Position numbers and translations under genes: made by a program. A stretch of 64,000 nucleotides of DNA from Novosphingobium sp. 32-60-15 (GTDB taxonomy: Bacteria > Pseudomonadota > Alphaproteobacteria > Sphingomonadales > Sphingomonadaceae). The stretch spans positions 1-64,000 of the forward strand of contig NZ_NCEN01000018.1 of NCBI RefSeq assembly GCF_002280675.1. Direction: 5' to 3'. This document shows, one piece after another, positions 17,500 to 26,970 of this stretch. Below the pieces are notes generated by a model. That model did no database searches. It was given only the letters and a program-made list of their open reading frames with translations, and was not told where the DNA came from. Every line of letters starts with the position of its first letter. Position 1 is the stretch's first letter.

Positions 17500-17910
17500 A
17501 TGCCAAACAACGCCCCGCTCAACCTGTTTCAAGTCACCGGCCGCGCGATGTCAGCACAGCTTGTGCGCATGAACGCTGCGGCATCGAACCTTGCCAACGC
17601 GGGCACCGTGACCACGTCAGAGGCAGAGGCCTATCGCCCGCTGCGCCCGGTCTTTGCCGAACAGCTGGATCAGGCCAACGGGCTGTCAACGGTTCGCGTT
17701 GCGGGCGTCAAGCGTTCGGACGCCACGCCCATTCGCCAGCACGATCCCGGCCATCCGCTGGCCGATGCCAATGGTGATGTGTGGACCGCACCGGTCGATG
17801 AAAACGCCGAGATGGTCGAGATGCTCGAAAGTTCGCGCCAGTACCAGAACGTGGTCGAGGCGATGCAAACCGCAAAGCAGCTCATGCTTGAAACGATGAG
17901 GATGAAATAA
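17500..17910 (+). CDS. flgC: rod protein FlgC
   Basis: This 136-residue proximal rod protein has the conserved N-terminal helix MSAQLVRMNAAASNLANAGT and the C-terminal helix EMLESSRQYQNVVEAMQTAK. The length is normal. It starts 3 bp after flgB, and its stop overlaps the flgD start. Confidence 0.93.
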   Translation: MPNNAPLNLFQVTGRAMSAQLVRMNAAASNLANAGTVTTSEAEAYRPLRPVFAEQLDQANGLSTVRVAGVKRSDATPIRQHDPGHPLADANGDVWTAPVDENAEMVEMLESSRQYQNVVEAMQTAKQLMLETMRMK

Positions 17911-18245
17911 TGTCAATCGCTTCTGTTACCGCAACCACTGGCGTCAATGGCGCAAATGCAAACACCACCACCGCCAAGGGCTGGGGGGATATGGGTGCCG
18001 ATGATTTCATCAAGCTGCTGACCACGCAGCTGAACAATCAAGACCCGACCGAGCCCGTCGACAACACCCAGATGCTCGCGCAGCTCGCCCAGTTTACCAA
18101 CCTGTCAAACACCAGCGAGATGAAGGATTCCCTTCAGACCATCGCGGGACAGAACGACACTCTTTCGCAGATTTCGGCCAAGCTCGACACGCTGAACAGC
18201 ACCGTCGCCAAGCTGACCGCGAACAACCCCACGACCACGGCCTAA
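17910..18245 (+). CDS. flgD: short hook-capping protein FlgD
   Basis: This 111-residue protein contains only the N-terminal FlgD module: MGADDFIKLLTTQLNNQDPT, then PVDNTQMLAQLAQFTNLSNT. The usual C-terminal Ig- and Tudor-like domains (about 100 residues) are absent. FlgD caps the growing hook and is later replaced by FlgK. A stop codon and a clear flgE start follow at once, so no frameshifted remainder lies downstream. Confidence 0.88.
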   Translation: MSIASVTATTGVNGANANTTTAKGWGDMGADDFIKLLTTQLNNQDPTEPVDNTQMLAQLAQFTNLSNTSEMKDSLQTIAGQNDTLSQISAKLDTLNSTVAKLTANNPTTTA

Positions 18246-18270
18246 CCCCCACCCATCCCGGGAGACGCAA

Positions 18271-19098
18271 ATGTCCTTTTACACCTCGCTTAACGGCCTC
18301 AAGAATGCCCAGACCGATCTTGGCGTCATCAGCCAAAACATCGCCAATGCTGAAACAACGGGCTTCAAAAAGAGCCGGACCGAGTTTGCCGACATCGTGG
18401 TGGGCAGCGCCTTTACAAACCCCAAGCTGGTTGTCGGCATTGGCGCTGCGGTGGAATCGATCAGCCAGAACTTTGCGCTTGGGCCGATTGAACAGACCGG
18501 TTCGGCGCTGGATCTGGCGATTAACGGCGATGGCTTTTTCACCACCAAGAACGTGGTGACGCAGGAAACACTCTACACCCGCAACGGCAGCCTGACGGTT
18601 GATGGCGGCGGCTTCATCGGTGATGGATCAAACAACCGCTTGCAGGTGTTCCCGACTGATGCTGCAGGCGCGATCACGTCACAAACCCCTGTCGATGCGC
18701 AAATCCCCGGCAGCAATGGCATCGACGCCAATGGCAATCCTATCGAATTTGCAGGGATTACGGTCGGTGATGATGGCGCCGTGACCGCATCTTATGCAGA
18801 TGGATCGAACCTGATCATCGGCAAAGTCGCACTGGCCAGCTTCATCGCACCACAGGGACTGAAGCAGATCGGGTCATCGAACTGGATCGCCAGCGGCCTT
18901 TCGGGCGCGGCAACATATGGTCAGCCCAGCACCGGCCAATATGGCTCGTTGCTGTCAGGTGCGCTTGAACGATCGAACGTGGATATTGCCGAAGAACTGG
19001 TCGGTCTGATCACCGCACAGCGCAACTTCCAGGCGAACGCCAAAGCGATCGATACCGCCACGCAGATCTCGCAAACCGTGATCCAGCTCCGGACCTAA
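18271..19098 (+). CDS. flgE: short hook protein FlgE
   Basis: This 275-residue protein has the hook family N-terminus (FYTSLNGLKNAQTDLGVISQ, NIANAETTGFKKSRTEF) and the C-terminus SNVDIAEELVGLITAQRNFQANAKA. It is much shorter than the roughly 400-residue E. coli FlgE and close in size to FlgF or FlgG. Position after flgD identifies it as the hook subunit. A rightward ribosome site, GGGAG, precedes the ATG. Confidence 0.88.
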   Translation: MSFYTSLNGLKNAQTDLGVISQNIANAETTGFKKSRTEFADIVVGSAFTNPKLVVGIGAAVESISQNFALGPIEQTGSALDLAINGDGFFTTKNVVTQETLYTRNGSLTVDGGGFIGDGSNNRLQVFPTDAAGAITSQTPVDAQIPGSNGIDANGNPIEFAGITVGDDGAVTASYADGSNLIIGKVALASFIAPQGLKQIGSSNWIASGLSGAATYGQPSTGQYGSLLSGALERSNVDIAEELVGLITAQRNFQANAKAIDTATQISQTVIQLRT

Positions 19099-19137
19099 GT
19101 CCTGAGCCTGCCATTCCCTTAACCTGAAAGCTGCCCG

Positions 19138-19878
19138 ATGGACCGCCTGATCTACACTGCCTATTCCGGGATGACCGGATCGACCGTGCGCCAGCGCGTG
19201 ATCGCCAGCAACATGGCCAACGCCCAGACCATCGGCTTTCGCGCAGAAATGCTGACGGCCACACCCATGACGCTGAAAGGCCCCAGCCTTGAAGCGCGGG
19301 CGATGACCAGCGGTGAAGTGCGCGGTGCATCGATGGCGCAAGGTTCGATCATCGAAACCGGCAAGCCGATGGACGTTGCGCTTTCGGGCGAAACGATGCT
19401 GTCGGTGCAGGCCGAGGATGGTAGCGAAGTCTATACCCGGCGCGGCGATCTTTCGGTCAGCGCAGGCGGCGTTTTGCAAAACGGCGATAACCGCCCGGTC
19501 ATCGGCGAAGGTGGCCCCATCACGGTGCCACTGGGATCGAAGGTCACGATCTCGCCCGATGGCGGGGTCAACGTGGCCAACCCGGAAACCCCGGACCAGC
19601 CGCCGCAAAACGTCGGCCGGATCAAGATCGCGTCCACGACCGGAAGCAACATCGACAAAGGTCTCGATGGGCTGTTCCGTGTCAATGGCGGCGGCGTTCT
19701 GCCACAGGATGAAGAGGCCCGATTGATGGTCGGCAGTCTGGAACAATCCAACGTCGATCCCACACGGGTGCTGGTGGAAATGGTCGAAGCGCAACGCTTG
19801 TTCGAAATCCGCACCAAAGTCGTCAGCCAGGCCCGCGAGGTTGATGAATCCAGCTCAGCGCTGATGCGCATTTCCTGA
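19138..19878 (+). CDS. flgF: rod protein FlgF
   Basis: This 246-residue proximal rod protein starts DRLIYTAYSGMTGSTVRQRV, with SNMANAQTIGFRAEML, and ends with SNVDPTRVLVEMVEAQRLFE. It lies between flgE and flgG in the standard order. Confidence 0.92.
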   Translation: MDRLIYTAYSGMTGSTVRQRVIASNMANAQTIGFRAEMLTATPMTLKGPSLEARAMTSGEVRGASMAQGSIIETGKPMDVALSGETMLSVQAEDGSEVYTRRGDLSVSAGGVLQNGDNRPVIGEGGPITVPLGSKVTISPDGGVNVANPETPDQPPQNVGRIKIASTTGSNIDKGLDGLFRVNGGGVLPQDEEARLMVGSLEQSNVDPTRVLVEMVEAQRLFEIRTKVVSQAREVDESSSALMRIS

Positions 19879-19898
19879 TTTTAGGAAGGTAAACCCCC

Positions 19899-20687
19899 AT
19901 GCCAAGTTCAGCCCTTCACGTCGCCCGCACCGGGCTTGAGGCACAAGACACGCGGATGCGCGTGATCGCCAATAACCTTGCCAACATCGGCACCACCGGG
20001 TTCAAGCGCGACCGCGCCAACTTTGCAACGCTGGCCTATCAGGATGCGCGGATTGCGGGACAGCAGTCATCCAACGAAACCGCCTATGCCACCGGCCTCA
20101 ACCTTGGCACAGGTGTGGCGCTTCAGGCGACGACGCGGATTGATACGCAAGGGTCGCTGCAAACCACCGGCAACGCGCTGGACATGGCGCTGGACGGCGA
20201 TGGTTTTTTCCAGGTGACGATGCCGGGCGGCCAGCTTGGCTATACCCGCGCCGGGAATTTCAGCCGTTCAGCCGAAGGTACGCTGGTGACCGCACAAGGA
20301 TATGCGCTGAACCCTGCGATCACCATTCCCGAAGGCGCCAGCGCGATTACGGTTGCGCAGGACGGCACGGTTTCAGCCACCGTCGCAGGGGCAGCCGAGC
20401 CGACCGCACTGGGCCAGATCACCATTGCCAGCTTTGCCAATTCCGGCGGGTTGCGTTCGATGGGCGATAACTTTCTGCAGGAAACCGCCGCATCGGGTGC
20501 AGCGCAGATCGGCATCGCAGGCGAACAAGGGCGCGGCCATATCCAGCAAGGCTACCTTGAAGCCTCGAACGTCAACGTGGTCGAAGAGCTGGTCGACATG
20601 ATCGAGGCGCAGCGCGCTTACGAGATCAATTCCAAGATGATCTCGGCGGTCGATGAAATGCTCCAGAACGCCAACCAGACACTGTGA
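19899..20687 (+). CDS. flgG: distal rod protein FlgG
   Basis: This 262-residue protein has SSALHVARTGLEAQDTRMRV, NNLANIGTTGFKRDRANF and the C-terminal SNVNVVEELVDMIEAQRAYE typical of FlgG. An AGGAAGG ribosome site precedes the start. The length is normal, and it overlaps the flgH start. Confidence 0.95.
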   Translation: MPSSALHVARTGLEAQDTRMRVIANNLANIGTTGFKRDRANFATLAYQDARIAGQQSSNETAYATGLNLGTGVALQATTRIDTQGSLQTTGNALDMALDGDGFFQVTMPGGQLGYTRAGNFSRSAEGTLVTAQGYALNPAITIPEGASAITVAQDGTVSATVAGAAEPTALGQITIASFANSGGLRSMGDNFLQETAASGAAQIGIAGEQGRGHIQQGYLEASNVNVVEELVDMIEAQRAYEINSKMISAVDEMLQNANQTL

Positions 20688-21436
20688 TAGACATGAACAC
20701 GCCCTTCGAACACCACTTCTCCGGCTACGCATCGCTGCCTCCCCGCCGCCGCAAAAGCGCGCTGCGGGCGATGGTTGCAGGCACACTGGCAACAGCTGCG
20801 GTCATGTTCCTGATCGATCCGGCAAACGCCGCCCGGCCCAAGCCCGGCTTCGAGCCGACACTGCCGCCAAGCGTAGCTGTGGCCCCGACTGCCCCGCCGT
20901 CTGCCGGATCAATATTCAACGCCAGCACAGGTTACACCGGCTTTATCGAAGGCCGCCGCGCCCATCTGGTGGGCGATCTGGTAACCGTCGTGCTGCTGGA
21001 AAACTTCAATTCTGCCAAGACCGCAGGGGCCAAAACCCAGAAGTCCGGGCAGTTCTCGATCACGCCCCCGACCGCTGGGCCATTGTCGTTTCTCAACCCC
21101 AACGCCCTTAATGCATCGGGCGGATCGTCGTTCAATGGTCAGGGTAATGCTTTGCAGACGAGCACACTCGCCGGTGAAGTGGCTGTGACCATCGCAGAAG
21201 TCCGGGCGAACGGCACCGCACTTGTCCGTGGGGAAAAGCGCATGATGCTAAGCCAGGGTCAGGAATGGGTACAGTTTTCAGGGATCGTGCGCCTTGGCGA
21301 CATTGATCAGGAAAACCGCATTCTTTCCACCCAGATCGCGGATGCGCGCGTCGAATACACCGGGAATGGCTCGGTCGGACGCGCAAGCCGTGAAGGCTGG
21401 TTGAGCAAGTTCTTCAATGCGATTTCGCCCTTCTAA
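20684..21436 (+). CDS. flgH: L-ring protein FlgH without lipobox
   Basis: This 250-residue protein would form the outer-membrane L-ring. The body is typical (GDLVTVVLLENFNSAKTA, SGIVRLGDIDQENRILSTQI, VEYTGNGSVG). FlgH is normally a lipoprotein, but here the signal region reads LATAAVMFLIDPANAARPKP and the protein has no Cys at all. A normal signal peptidase I site after PANA is likely. The start is either the GTG at 20684, overlapping flgG, or the ATG at 20693. Confidence 0.9.
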   Translation: MIDMNTPFEHHFSGYASLPPRRRKSALRAMVAGTLATAAVMFLIDPANAARPKPGFEPTLPPSVAVAPTAPPSAGSIFNASTGYTGFIEGRRAHLVGDLVTVVLLENFNSAKTAGAKTQKSGQFSITPPTAGPLSFLNPNALNASGGSSFNGQGNALQTSTLAGEVAVTIAEVRANGTALVRGEKRMMLSQGQEWVQFSGIVRLGDIDQENRILSTQIADARVEYTGNGSVGRASREGWLSKFFNAISPF

Positions 21437-21442
21437 GGCCTT

Positions 21443-22549
21443 ATGAAAATGTTGGTTCGCTTCATCCTTTCCCTGACCCTTGGCCTGGCCGCGCTGCTGC
21501 CAACGCCCGCCCTGGCTGAACGCGTGCGCGATCTGGGCGAGTTCCAGGGCGTGCGCGCCAACCAGTTGACGGGCTATGGCATCGTCGTTGGCCTTGCCGG
21601 TACAGGCGATGATAACCTTGAATATCTGACGCAGGCCATGAAAGGCACTGCCGGACGGCTTGGCCTCCAGCTGCCGCCGGGCATTTCGCCGGGGCTGAAA
21701 AACGCAGCCGCCGTGGTGATCACAGCAGACTTGCCCGCCTTTGCCAAACCCGGCCAGCGCATCGACATCACCGTATCCACGCTGGGCAAGGCCAAGTCCT
21801 TGCGCGGCGGTGCATTGATCATGGCCCCGCTTTACGGCGCAGATGGCCAGATCTATGCGATGGCGCAGGGCAACCTTGCCGTCGGCGGCCTTGGCATAAC
21901 CGCACGCGATGGTTCACAGCTGACCGTCAATGTCCCCACCGTGGGCCGCATTGCCGAAGGTGCCAGCGTTGAACGCGCGGTGTCTTCAGGCTTCGATAGC
22001 GGCGAAGTGCTGCGCTGGAACCTGTTCGAAGCAGACTTCATGACCGTTCAGCGTGTGCGCGATGCAATCAATTCACGCTTCCCGCAAGCGGCCACCATCG
22101 AAGACGGCATCACCCTTGCCCTGCGCCTGCCTGCGGGCGCTGATTCACGTGCAACGGCCATGGCATCAATCGAAATGCTGGAAATTACGCCTGCGGAAAC
22201 GGCAGCGCGGGTCATCGTCAACAGCCGCACCGGCACAGTGGTGATCAACAACGCGGTGCGCTTGTCGCCCGCAGCGATCAGCCACGGCAGGCTGGTGGTG
22301 AAAATTGACGAAAAAAGCCAGGTGTCCCAGCCCAACGCGCTTGGCCGCGGGCAGACTGTGGTGACGCCTGCCAGCCAGATCGATGTGAAAGAAGAAGGCA
22401 ACAAGGTTACCTTGTTCAAGCCCGGCGCTTCGCTGGCATCGCTGGTCGATGCGCTGAACAAGCTGGGCACCAGCCCGTCAGACCTTGTCGCGATCCTTGA
22501 AGCCTTGAAACAGGCAGGCGCACTCAAAGCCGAAATGGTGGTGATCTGA
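21443..22549 (+). CDS. flgI: P-ring protein FlgI
   Basis: This 368-residue periplasmic protein has a clear Sec signal (about residues 1-25, ending PALAE). The hallmark FlgI sequences are RVRDLGEFQGVRANQLTGYG, then IVVGLAGTGDD, and the C-terminal LVAILEALKQAGALKAEMVV. The length is normal. Its chaperone FlgA is encoded at 15309. The stop overlaps flgJ. Confidence 0.95.
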   Translation: MKMLVRFILSLTLGLAALLPTPALAERVRDLGEFQGVRANQLTGYGIVVGLAGTGDDNLEYLTQAMKGTAGRLGLQLPPGISPGLKNAAAVVITADLPAFAKPGQRIDITVSTLGKAKSLRGGALIMAPLYGADGQIYAMAQGNLAVGGLGITARDGSQLTVNVPTVGRIAEGASVERAVSSGFDSGEVLRWNLFEADFMTVQRVRDAINSRFPQAATIEDGITLALRLPAGADSRATAMASIEMLEITPAETAARVIVNSRTGTVVINNAVRLSPAAISHGRLVVKIDEKSQVSQPNALGRGQTVVTPASQIDVKEEGNKVTLFKPGASLASLVDALNKLGTSPSDLVAILEALKQAGALKAEMVVI

Positions 22550-22872
22550 TGAGCGTTGCAGCCACAACCACCGCCGCCACTTCTGGCCTGACGCTTGGCC
22601 CCAAAGTGCCGACCGACCGCGAAAAGCTGGCAGGCGCTGCCAAGCAATTTGAGGCGATCTTCTTGCGGCAGATGCTGGCCAGCGCGCGCGCGGCCAGCCT
22701 TGATAGCGATGGCCTGTTTGGCCAGATGGACCAGACATTCGTGCAGATGCGCGACGAACGCTTTGCCGAAATCGCATCGAACAACGGCACGTTAGGCCTT
22801 GCCAAGCAGATCGAAAATCATCTTGCGGCAATGCTTCCACCTGAAGTTGCCACAGCGAAAGGGGCCAAATAA
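22549..22872 (+). CDS. flgJ: rod-binding protein FlgJ, muramidase domain absent
   Basis: This 107-residue protein matches only the N-terminal FlgJ domain: KLAGAAKQFEAIFLRQMLAS, then FGQMDQTFVQMRDERFAEI. The glucosaminidase domain found in enteric FlgJ is not present. The separate lytic transglycosylase at 13552 probably supplies that activity. The start overlaps the flgI stop. Confidence 0.9.
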   Translation: MSVAATTTAATSGLTLGPKVPTDREKLAGAAKQFEAIFLRQMLASARAASLDSDGLFGQMDQTFVQMRDERFAEIASNNGTLGLAKQIENHLAAMLPPEVATAKGAK

Positions 22873-22875
22873 GCC

Positions 22876-24213
22876 ATGGCTTCCGACTTGCTCTCGATTG
22901 GCCGCAGCGGCGCGCTGGCCGCCCGTATCGGGCTTGATGTTACGGCGCAAAACATCGCCAACGCATCGACCGAGGGCTATGTCCGGCGCTCTGCCCAGAT
23001 GGCAGAAGTGGCGTCTACCGGCGGAGCCTATCGCATTGGCGACTTGTCGCTTTCGGGCGTGCGGCTGGATTCGATCACGCGCAACGCCGATGCTTTCCGG
23101 CAGGCCGAAGTGCGCCGTACCGGATCAGACGTGGCGCGCGGCACGGCAGAGGCAGCAGGCCTTTCCAACATTGAATCCGCCATCGAACAATCGGGCGTTT
23201 ATGATGCGATTGTCGGCTTTGAATCCTCGCTCCAGCAATTGACGCAAGACCCTGTCGATACCTCGCTGCGCGCCGCAGTGATCGAAAAAGCGCGCACGAT
23301 GGTGGGCACGTTCCAAATTGCTTCGCAGGAATTGGATGCAGCGGGCGAAGGGCTGCAATTCCTGGCGAGCGACGGGGTGACGCAAATCAACCGCATTGCC
23401 ACGGAACTGGCGCGCACCAACACGCGGCTATCACGCGCATCGGACGCCACCAGCGACAAGACCTCGCTGCTCGACCAGCGCGATAAGCTGCTTCAACAGT
23501 TGAGCCAATTTGGCAACATCGGCGCGACTTTTGCAGTCGACGGCACGGTGGCGGTCAAGCTGGGCGGAACCACGGGACGCGATCTTGTGGTTGGCGGCAC
23601 TGCCGGGACTGTGGGCATGACCACCGCTGCCAACGGCACATTAAGCTTCGATGTGGACGGCAATAGTGTAGCGCTTTCAGGTGGTTCGCTGGCCGGGCAG
23701 CAGTTGGCGCTGGATAAGCTGGCGCAATTGAAGCTGGACGTTGACGGGCTGGCTGAAGACATCGTCACTACGTTCAACGCTGCGCAATTGACGGGCGACG
23801 ATCTGAACGGTGATCCCGGCGCCGCGATCTTTTCCGGCACCACTGCTGCGACCATGACGCTGGCGGTATCGGATGTGCGCAAGCTGGCAACCGCGCCGCT
23901 TAATGACCCGATTGGCAGCCGCAACGCCGGCAATCTTACGGCAATCCGCTCTGCCATCAGCGGGCTTAATCCCGCCGACGGCATGGACCAGATCCTGTTC
24001 GATATTTCGGGCACACTGGCGGGCCGCAACGTAACGCTGGGCGCTTTGCAGACAATCGCAGATACGGCGCAAGTGGCACTTTCGGCGCAATCCGGTGTCG
24101 ATCTGGACGCAGAAGCGGTCAATCTGGTGCGCTATCAGCAAGCTTTTCAGGCTTCGGGCAAAGTCATGCAAGTCGCCTCGGACATTTTCGACACCCTCTT
24201 GGGAATTGGGTAA
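22876..24213 (+). CDS. flgK: hook-associated protein 1, FlgK
   Basis: This 445-residue hook-filament junction protein has an N-terminus like the hook family (SDLLSIGRSGALAARIGLDV, TAQNIANASTEGYVRRS). It also has the FlgK feature TSLLDQRDKLLQQLSQF and ends with EAVNLVRYQQAFQASGKVMQ. It is slightly short for the family. It lies 3 bp after flgJ and is probably served by the FlgN-like chaperone. Confidence 0.93.
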   Translation: MASDLLSIGRSGALAARIGLDVTAQNIANASTEGYVRRSAQMAEVASTGGAYRIGDLSLSGVRLDSITRNADAFRQAEVRRTGSDVARGTAEAAGLSNIESAIEQSGVYDAIVGFESSLQQLTQDPVDTSLRAAVIEKARTMVGTFQIASQELDAAGEGLQFLASDGVTQINRIATELARTNTRLSRASDATSDKTSLLDQRDKLLQQLSQFGNIGATFAVDGTVAVKLGGTTGRDLVVGGTAGTVGMTTAANGTLSFDVDGNSVALSGGSLAGQQLALDKLAQLKLDVDGLAEDIVTTFNAAQLTGDDLNGDPGAAIFSGTTAATMTLAVSDVRKLATAPLNDPIGSRNAGNLTAIRSAISGLNPADGMDQILFDISGTLAGRNVTLGALQTIADTAQVALSAQSGVDLDAEAVNLVRYQQAFQASGKVMQVASDIFDTLLGIG

Positions 24214-24219
24214 ACCGCC

Positions 24220-25140
24220 ATGAGCACGATCTACGGCACATCGACCAGCGCATTCTATGAACGCTCGCTGATGGATCTCACCGCCTTGCGCAAGCAGGCT
24301 GAGGAGACCCAGGCCGAGATGTCGAGCGGGGAGCGATTGCAGCGTTCGTCCGATGATCCGGTGGCGGCTTCGCGCCTGCGCCGGTTGGCCCGTGCCGAAA
24401 CGATTGACCAGATCGATACCGCTGCGGCTGACCGGGCAACGTCCGATCTGACGCTGACGGACGGCGCTTTGGGCCAGTTCGCCAGCTTTGTTACCCGGTT
24501 GCAGGAATTGGCAACACAGGCCGCTTCGGGCACGGTGAATGATACCCAGCGCGCAGGGATCGGGCAGGAAGTGGAGCAGATCCGCGAAAATCTGGTATCA
24601 CTGGCCAATACCCGGGATGGATCGGGCCGGGCGCTGTTTGGTGGTGAAGCGTCGGGCGCTGCCTATTCCTTGAATGGCGCAGGCGTTGCCCAGTACGATG
24701 GTACCGCAACAGCGGGCACCGTATCGCTGGGCGACGGGCAGACCGTTGCGCGCGGCGTGACAGGGCCGGAATTCCTGCAATTCACATCGGGTGGAACCCC
24801 GCGCGATTTGCTGGCGGTTGCCAAAGATCTGGCCGATGCGCTTCAATCCGGCGCAGGCGGAGCAGCTGCGGCCGGTACGGCGCTGAGCGTTCTGAGCGAT
24901 GGCCTCCAGGCAATCACCACCGCGCAGACCGTAGTCGGCTCACGCCTGAATTGGATCGATCTTAACACTGAGCGACGTATCTCGCTTTCTGAATTACGGA
25001 CGGAAGAACAGAACGCCGTTGGCGGGAGCGATCTGACGGAATCCATCGCGCGGCTGCAAAACACGATGCTCGTGCTTGAAGCCAGCCAAGCAAGTTTTTC
25101 GAAGCTCGCCAACCTTTCATTGTTCAATCAGCTCCGCTGA
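24220..25140 (+). CDS. flgL: hook-associated protein 3, FlgL
   Basis: This 306-residue flagellin-like junction protein has LRKQAEETQAEMSSGERLQR and SSDDPVAASRLRRLARAE, typical of FlgL. The C-terminal helix is SIARLQNTMLVLEASQASF. The size and the place after flgK fit. Confidence 0.92.
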   Translation: MSTIYGTSTSAFYERSLMDLTALRKQAEETQAEMSSGERLQRSSDDPVAASRLRRLARAETIDQIDTAAADRATSDLTLTDGALGQFASFVTRLQELATQAASGTVNDTQRAGIGQEVEQIRENLVSLANTRDGSGRALFGGEASGAAYSLNGAGVAQYDGTATAGTVSLGDGQTVARGVTGPEFLQFTSGGTPRDLLAVAKDLADALQSGAGGAAAAGTALSVLSDGLQAITTAQTVVGSRLNWIDLNTERRISLSELRTEEQNAVGGSDLTESIARLQNTMLVLEASQASFSKLANLSLFNQLR

Positions 25141-25171
25141 TCAACACGTCGCCAGACCGGGATAAATTAGC

Positions 25172-26035
25172 ATGTTCGTGATCATTGGCCTCGTCATCCT
25201 CCTTGCCATGGTGTTCGGCGGCTTTGCGATTACCGGCGGCGATCTTGGCCCGGTGCTGCATGCGCTGCCGCACGAAATGCTGATCATCGGCGGCGCAGCC
25301 GTGGGCGCGTTGGTCACGGGCAATTCGATGCACGAATTGAAGGGCATCGGCGGCGGATTTGCGAAGACTTTCAAAGGCCCGAAGCACAACAAGCAGGACC
25401 ACGTCGATGCGATTGTGCTGTGCACGAAGCTGATGAAGATCCTGCGCAGCGACGGCCCGGTGGCGCTTGAAAGCCATGTGACCGACCCCAAAAATTCGCC
25501 GATCTTTGCGGAATATCCCCGGCTGCTGGGCAACAAGGCGCTCGTCGCGCTGATCTGCGATACGCTGACGCTGATCGTGGTGTCTTCGGGTACGCTTGAA
25601 GTGCATGCGGTGGAAGACGTCATGGATCATGCGATGAAAACGCATTTCCATGAAGAAACCGAAGCGCAGCACGCGATCCAGGGCCTTGCCGATGCGCTTC
25701 CCGCGCTGGGGATTGTGGCCGCCGTGCTTGGCGTGGTGAAAACCATGGGCTCCATTGACAAACCGCCGGCAATCCTTGGCGGGATGATCGGTTCGGCGCT
25801 GGTCGGTACGTTCCTTGGCATTTTGCTGGCCTATGGCATCGTTGCGCCTATCGCGGGCCGCCTGAAGCAAGTGCTTGATCAGGATGAGATGATTTTCCAG
25901 GCGGTCAAGCAGGTGATCATCGCCAGCTTGCACGGCTGGCCGCAGCCGCTGGTCGTGGAAAGCGCGCGCTCTGGCCTTGGCCATTCGTTCCGCCCCGGCT
26001 TGTCGGAACTGCTCGACGCGCTACGCGGGCGTTAA
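25172..26035 (+). CDS. motA: flagellar motor stator protein MotA
   Basis: This 287-residue inner-membrane protein has four helices, starting with VIIGLVILLAMVFGGFAI. The conserved helix 3 is LPALGIVAAVLGVVKTMGSI, with the essential Pro. Helix 4 is IGSALVGTFLGILLAYGIVA. With MotB it forms the proton-driven stator. It starts 31 bp after flgL and lies 3 bp before motB. Confidence 0.95.
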   Translation: MFVIIGLVILLAMVFGGFAITGGDLGPVLHALPHEMLIIGGAAVGALVTGNSMHELKGIGGGFAKTFKGPKHNKQDHVDAIVLCTKLMKILRSDGPVALESHVTDPKNSPIFAEYPRLLGNKALVALICDTLTLIVVSSGTLEVHAVEDVMDHAMKTHFHEETEAQHAIQGLADALPALGIVAAVLGVVKTMGSIDKPPAILGGMIGSALVGTFLGILLAYGIVAPIAGRLKQVLDQDEMIFQAVKQVIIASLHGWPQPLVVESARSGLGHSFRPGLSELLDALRGR

Positions 26036-26038
26036 GCA

Positions 26039-26878
26039 ATGGCCAAAGCACCCACCAAAGGCAAGAACGAGCCACCGCGCCCGATCATCGTCAAGAAGAT
26101 CACGGTGGTGGCTGCGGGCCATCACGGCGGCGCGTGGAAAGTGGCCTATGCCGACTTTGTGACCGCGATGATGGCGTTCTTCCTGCTGATGTGGTTGCTG
26201 GGCGCGACCACCGAAAAGCAACGCAAGGGCATTGCCGATTATTTCACGCCAACATTGGTAAAAGTGCGGCAGGGCAGCGCGGGCGGCTATGGCGTGCTGG
26301 GCGGATCATCGCTGACCGATGCCGATGACTACCCGCACCGCGCAGGCCAGACCGGCAACAAGACACTGACAATCCCGCGCGATGCCACCGGCGGCGCGAA
26401 GGAAGGCGGCAGCAAGGTCAAGCGTACGCAAGTGATGAAGGAAAAGCTGGCGCAAAAGCTGGCGGCTTCGGAAAAGCTGCGCAAACTGGCACGGCAAGTG
26501 CGCATGGTGGAAACCAGCGAAGGCATTCGCATCGATCTGGTAGACGACGCTGAATTTTCGATGTTCCGGCTGGGCACTACGGTGCTGACGCCCGATGCGG
26601 CAGAATTGCTGCGCGCCGTCGGCCAAGTCGTGGCACCAGGCGGTGGACAGTTCACCGTGCGCGGACACACCGATTCCCTGCCATGGAAATCAGGCGTCGC
26701 CAATAACTGGTCGCTATCGGCGGGCCGGGCTGAATCCACCCGTCAGGCACTGATGCGCCAAGGCATCGCCGAAAGCCGCTTCCGCCGCATCGAAGGCGTG
26801 GCCGACCGCGAACCGCTGATCCAGAAAGACCCCGCAGATCCGCGCAACCGGCGCATGTCGATCCTGATGACGGGGTAA
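26039..26878 (+). CDS. motB: flagellar motor stator protein MotB
   Basis: This 279-residue protein has one membrane helix, WKVAYADFVTAMMAFFLLMW, with the proton-binding Asp, and a C-terminal OmpA-type peptidoglycan-binding domain (FTVRGHTDSLPW, then NWSLSAGRAESTRQAL). It anchors the stator to the wall. It is the last gene of the flg-mot run. The next 92 bases hold no obvious terminator. Confidence 0.95.
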   Translation: MAKAPTKGKNEPPRPIIVKKITVVAAGHHGGAWKVAYADFVTAMMAFFLLMWLLGATTEKQRKGIADYFTPTLVKVRQGSAGGYGVLGGSSLTDADDYPHRAGQTGNKTLTIPRDATGGAKEGGSKVKRTQVMKEKLAQKLAASEKLRKLARQVRMVETSEGIRIDLVDDAEFSMFRLGTTVLTPDAAELLRAVGQVVAPGGGQFTVRGHTDSLPWKSGVANNWSLSAGRAESTRQALMRQGIAESRFRRIEGVADREPLIQKDPADPRNRRMSILMTG

Positions 26879-26970
26879 CCGCACAAAAGCGGCAGCGGCG
26901 GATTGGCGCCCGGAAACAAAACCAAGCATAAAGCGTTGGGTCGCAGTATCATAAGCGGTTGGGGACCAAC

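Noticed and set aside
18094..18336. Possible C-terminal FlgD remnant in another frame
   Set aside because: No FlgD C-terminal motifs in any frame between flgD and flgE, and only 25 bp separate the genes.
25124..25984. 286-codon antisense frame over motA
   Set aside because: Covers the conserved MotA gene on the other strand; no family resemblance.
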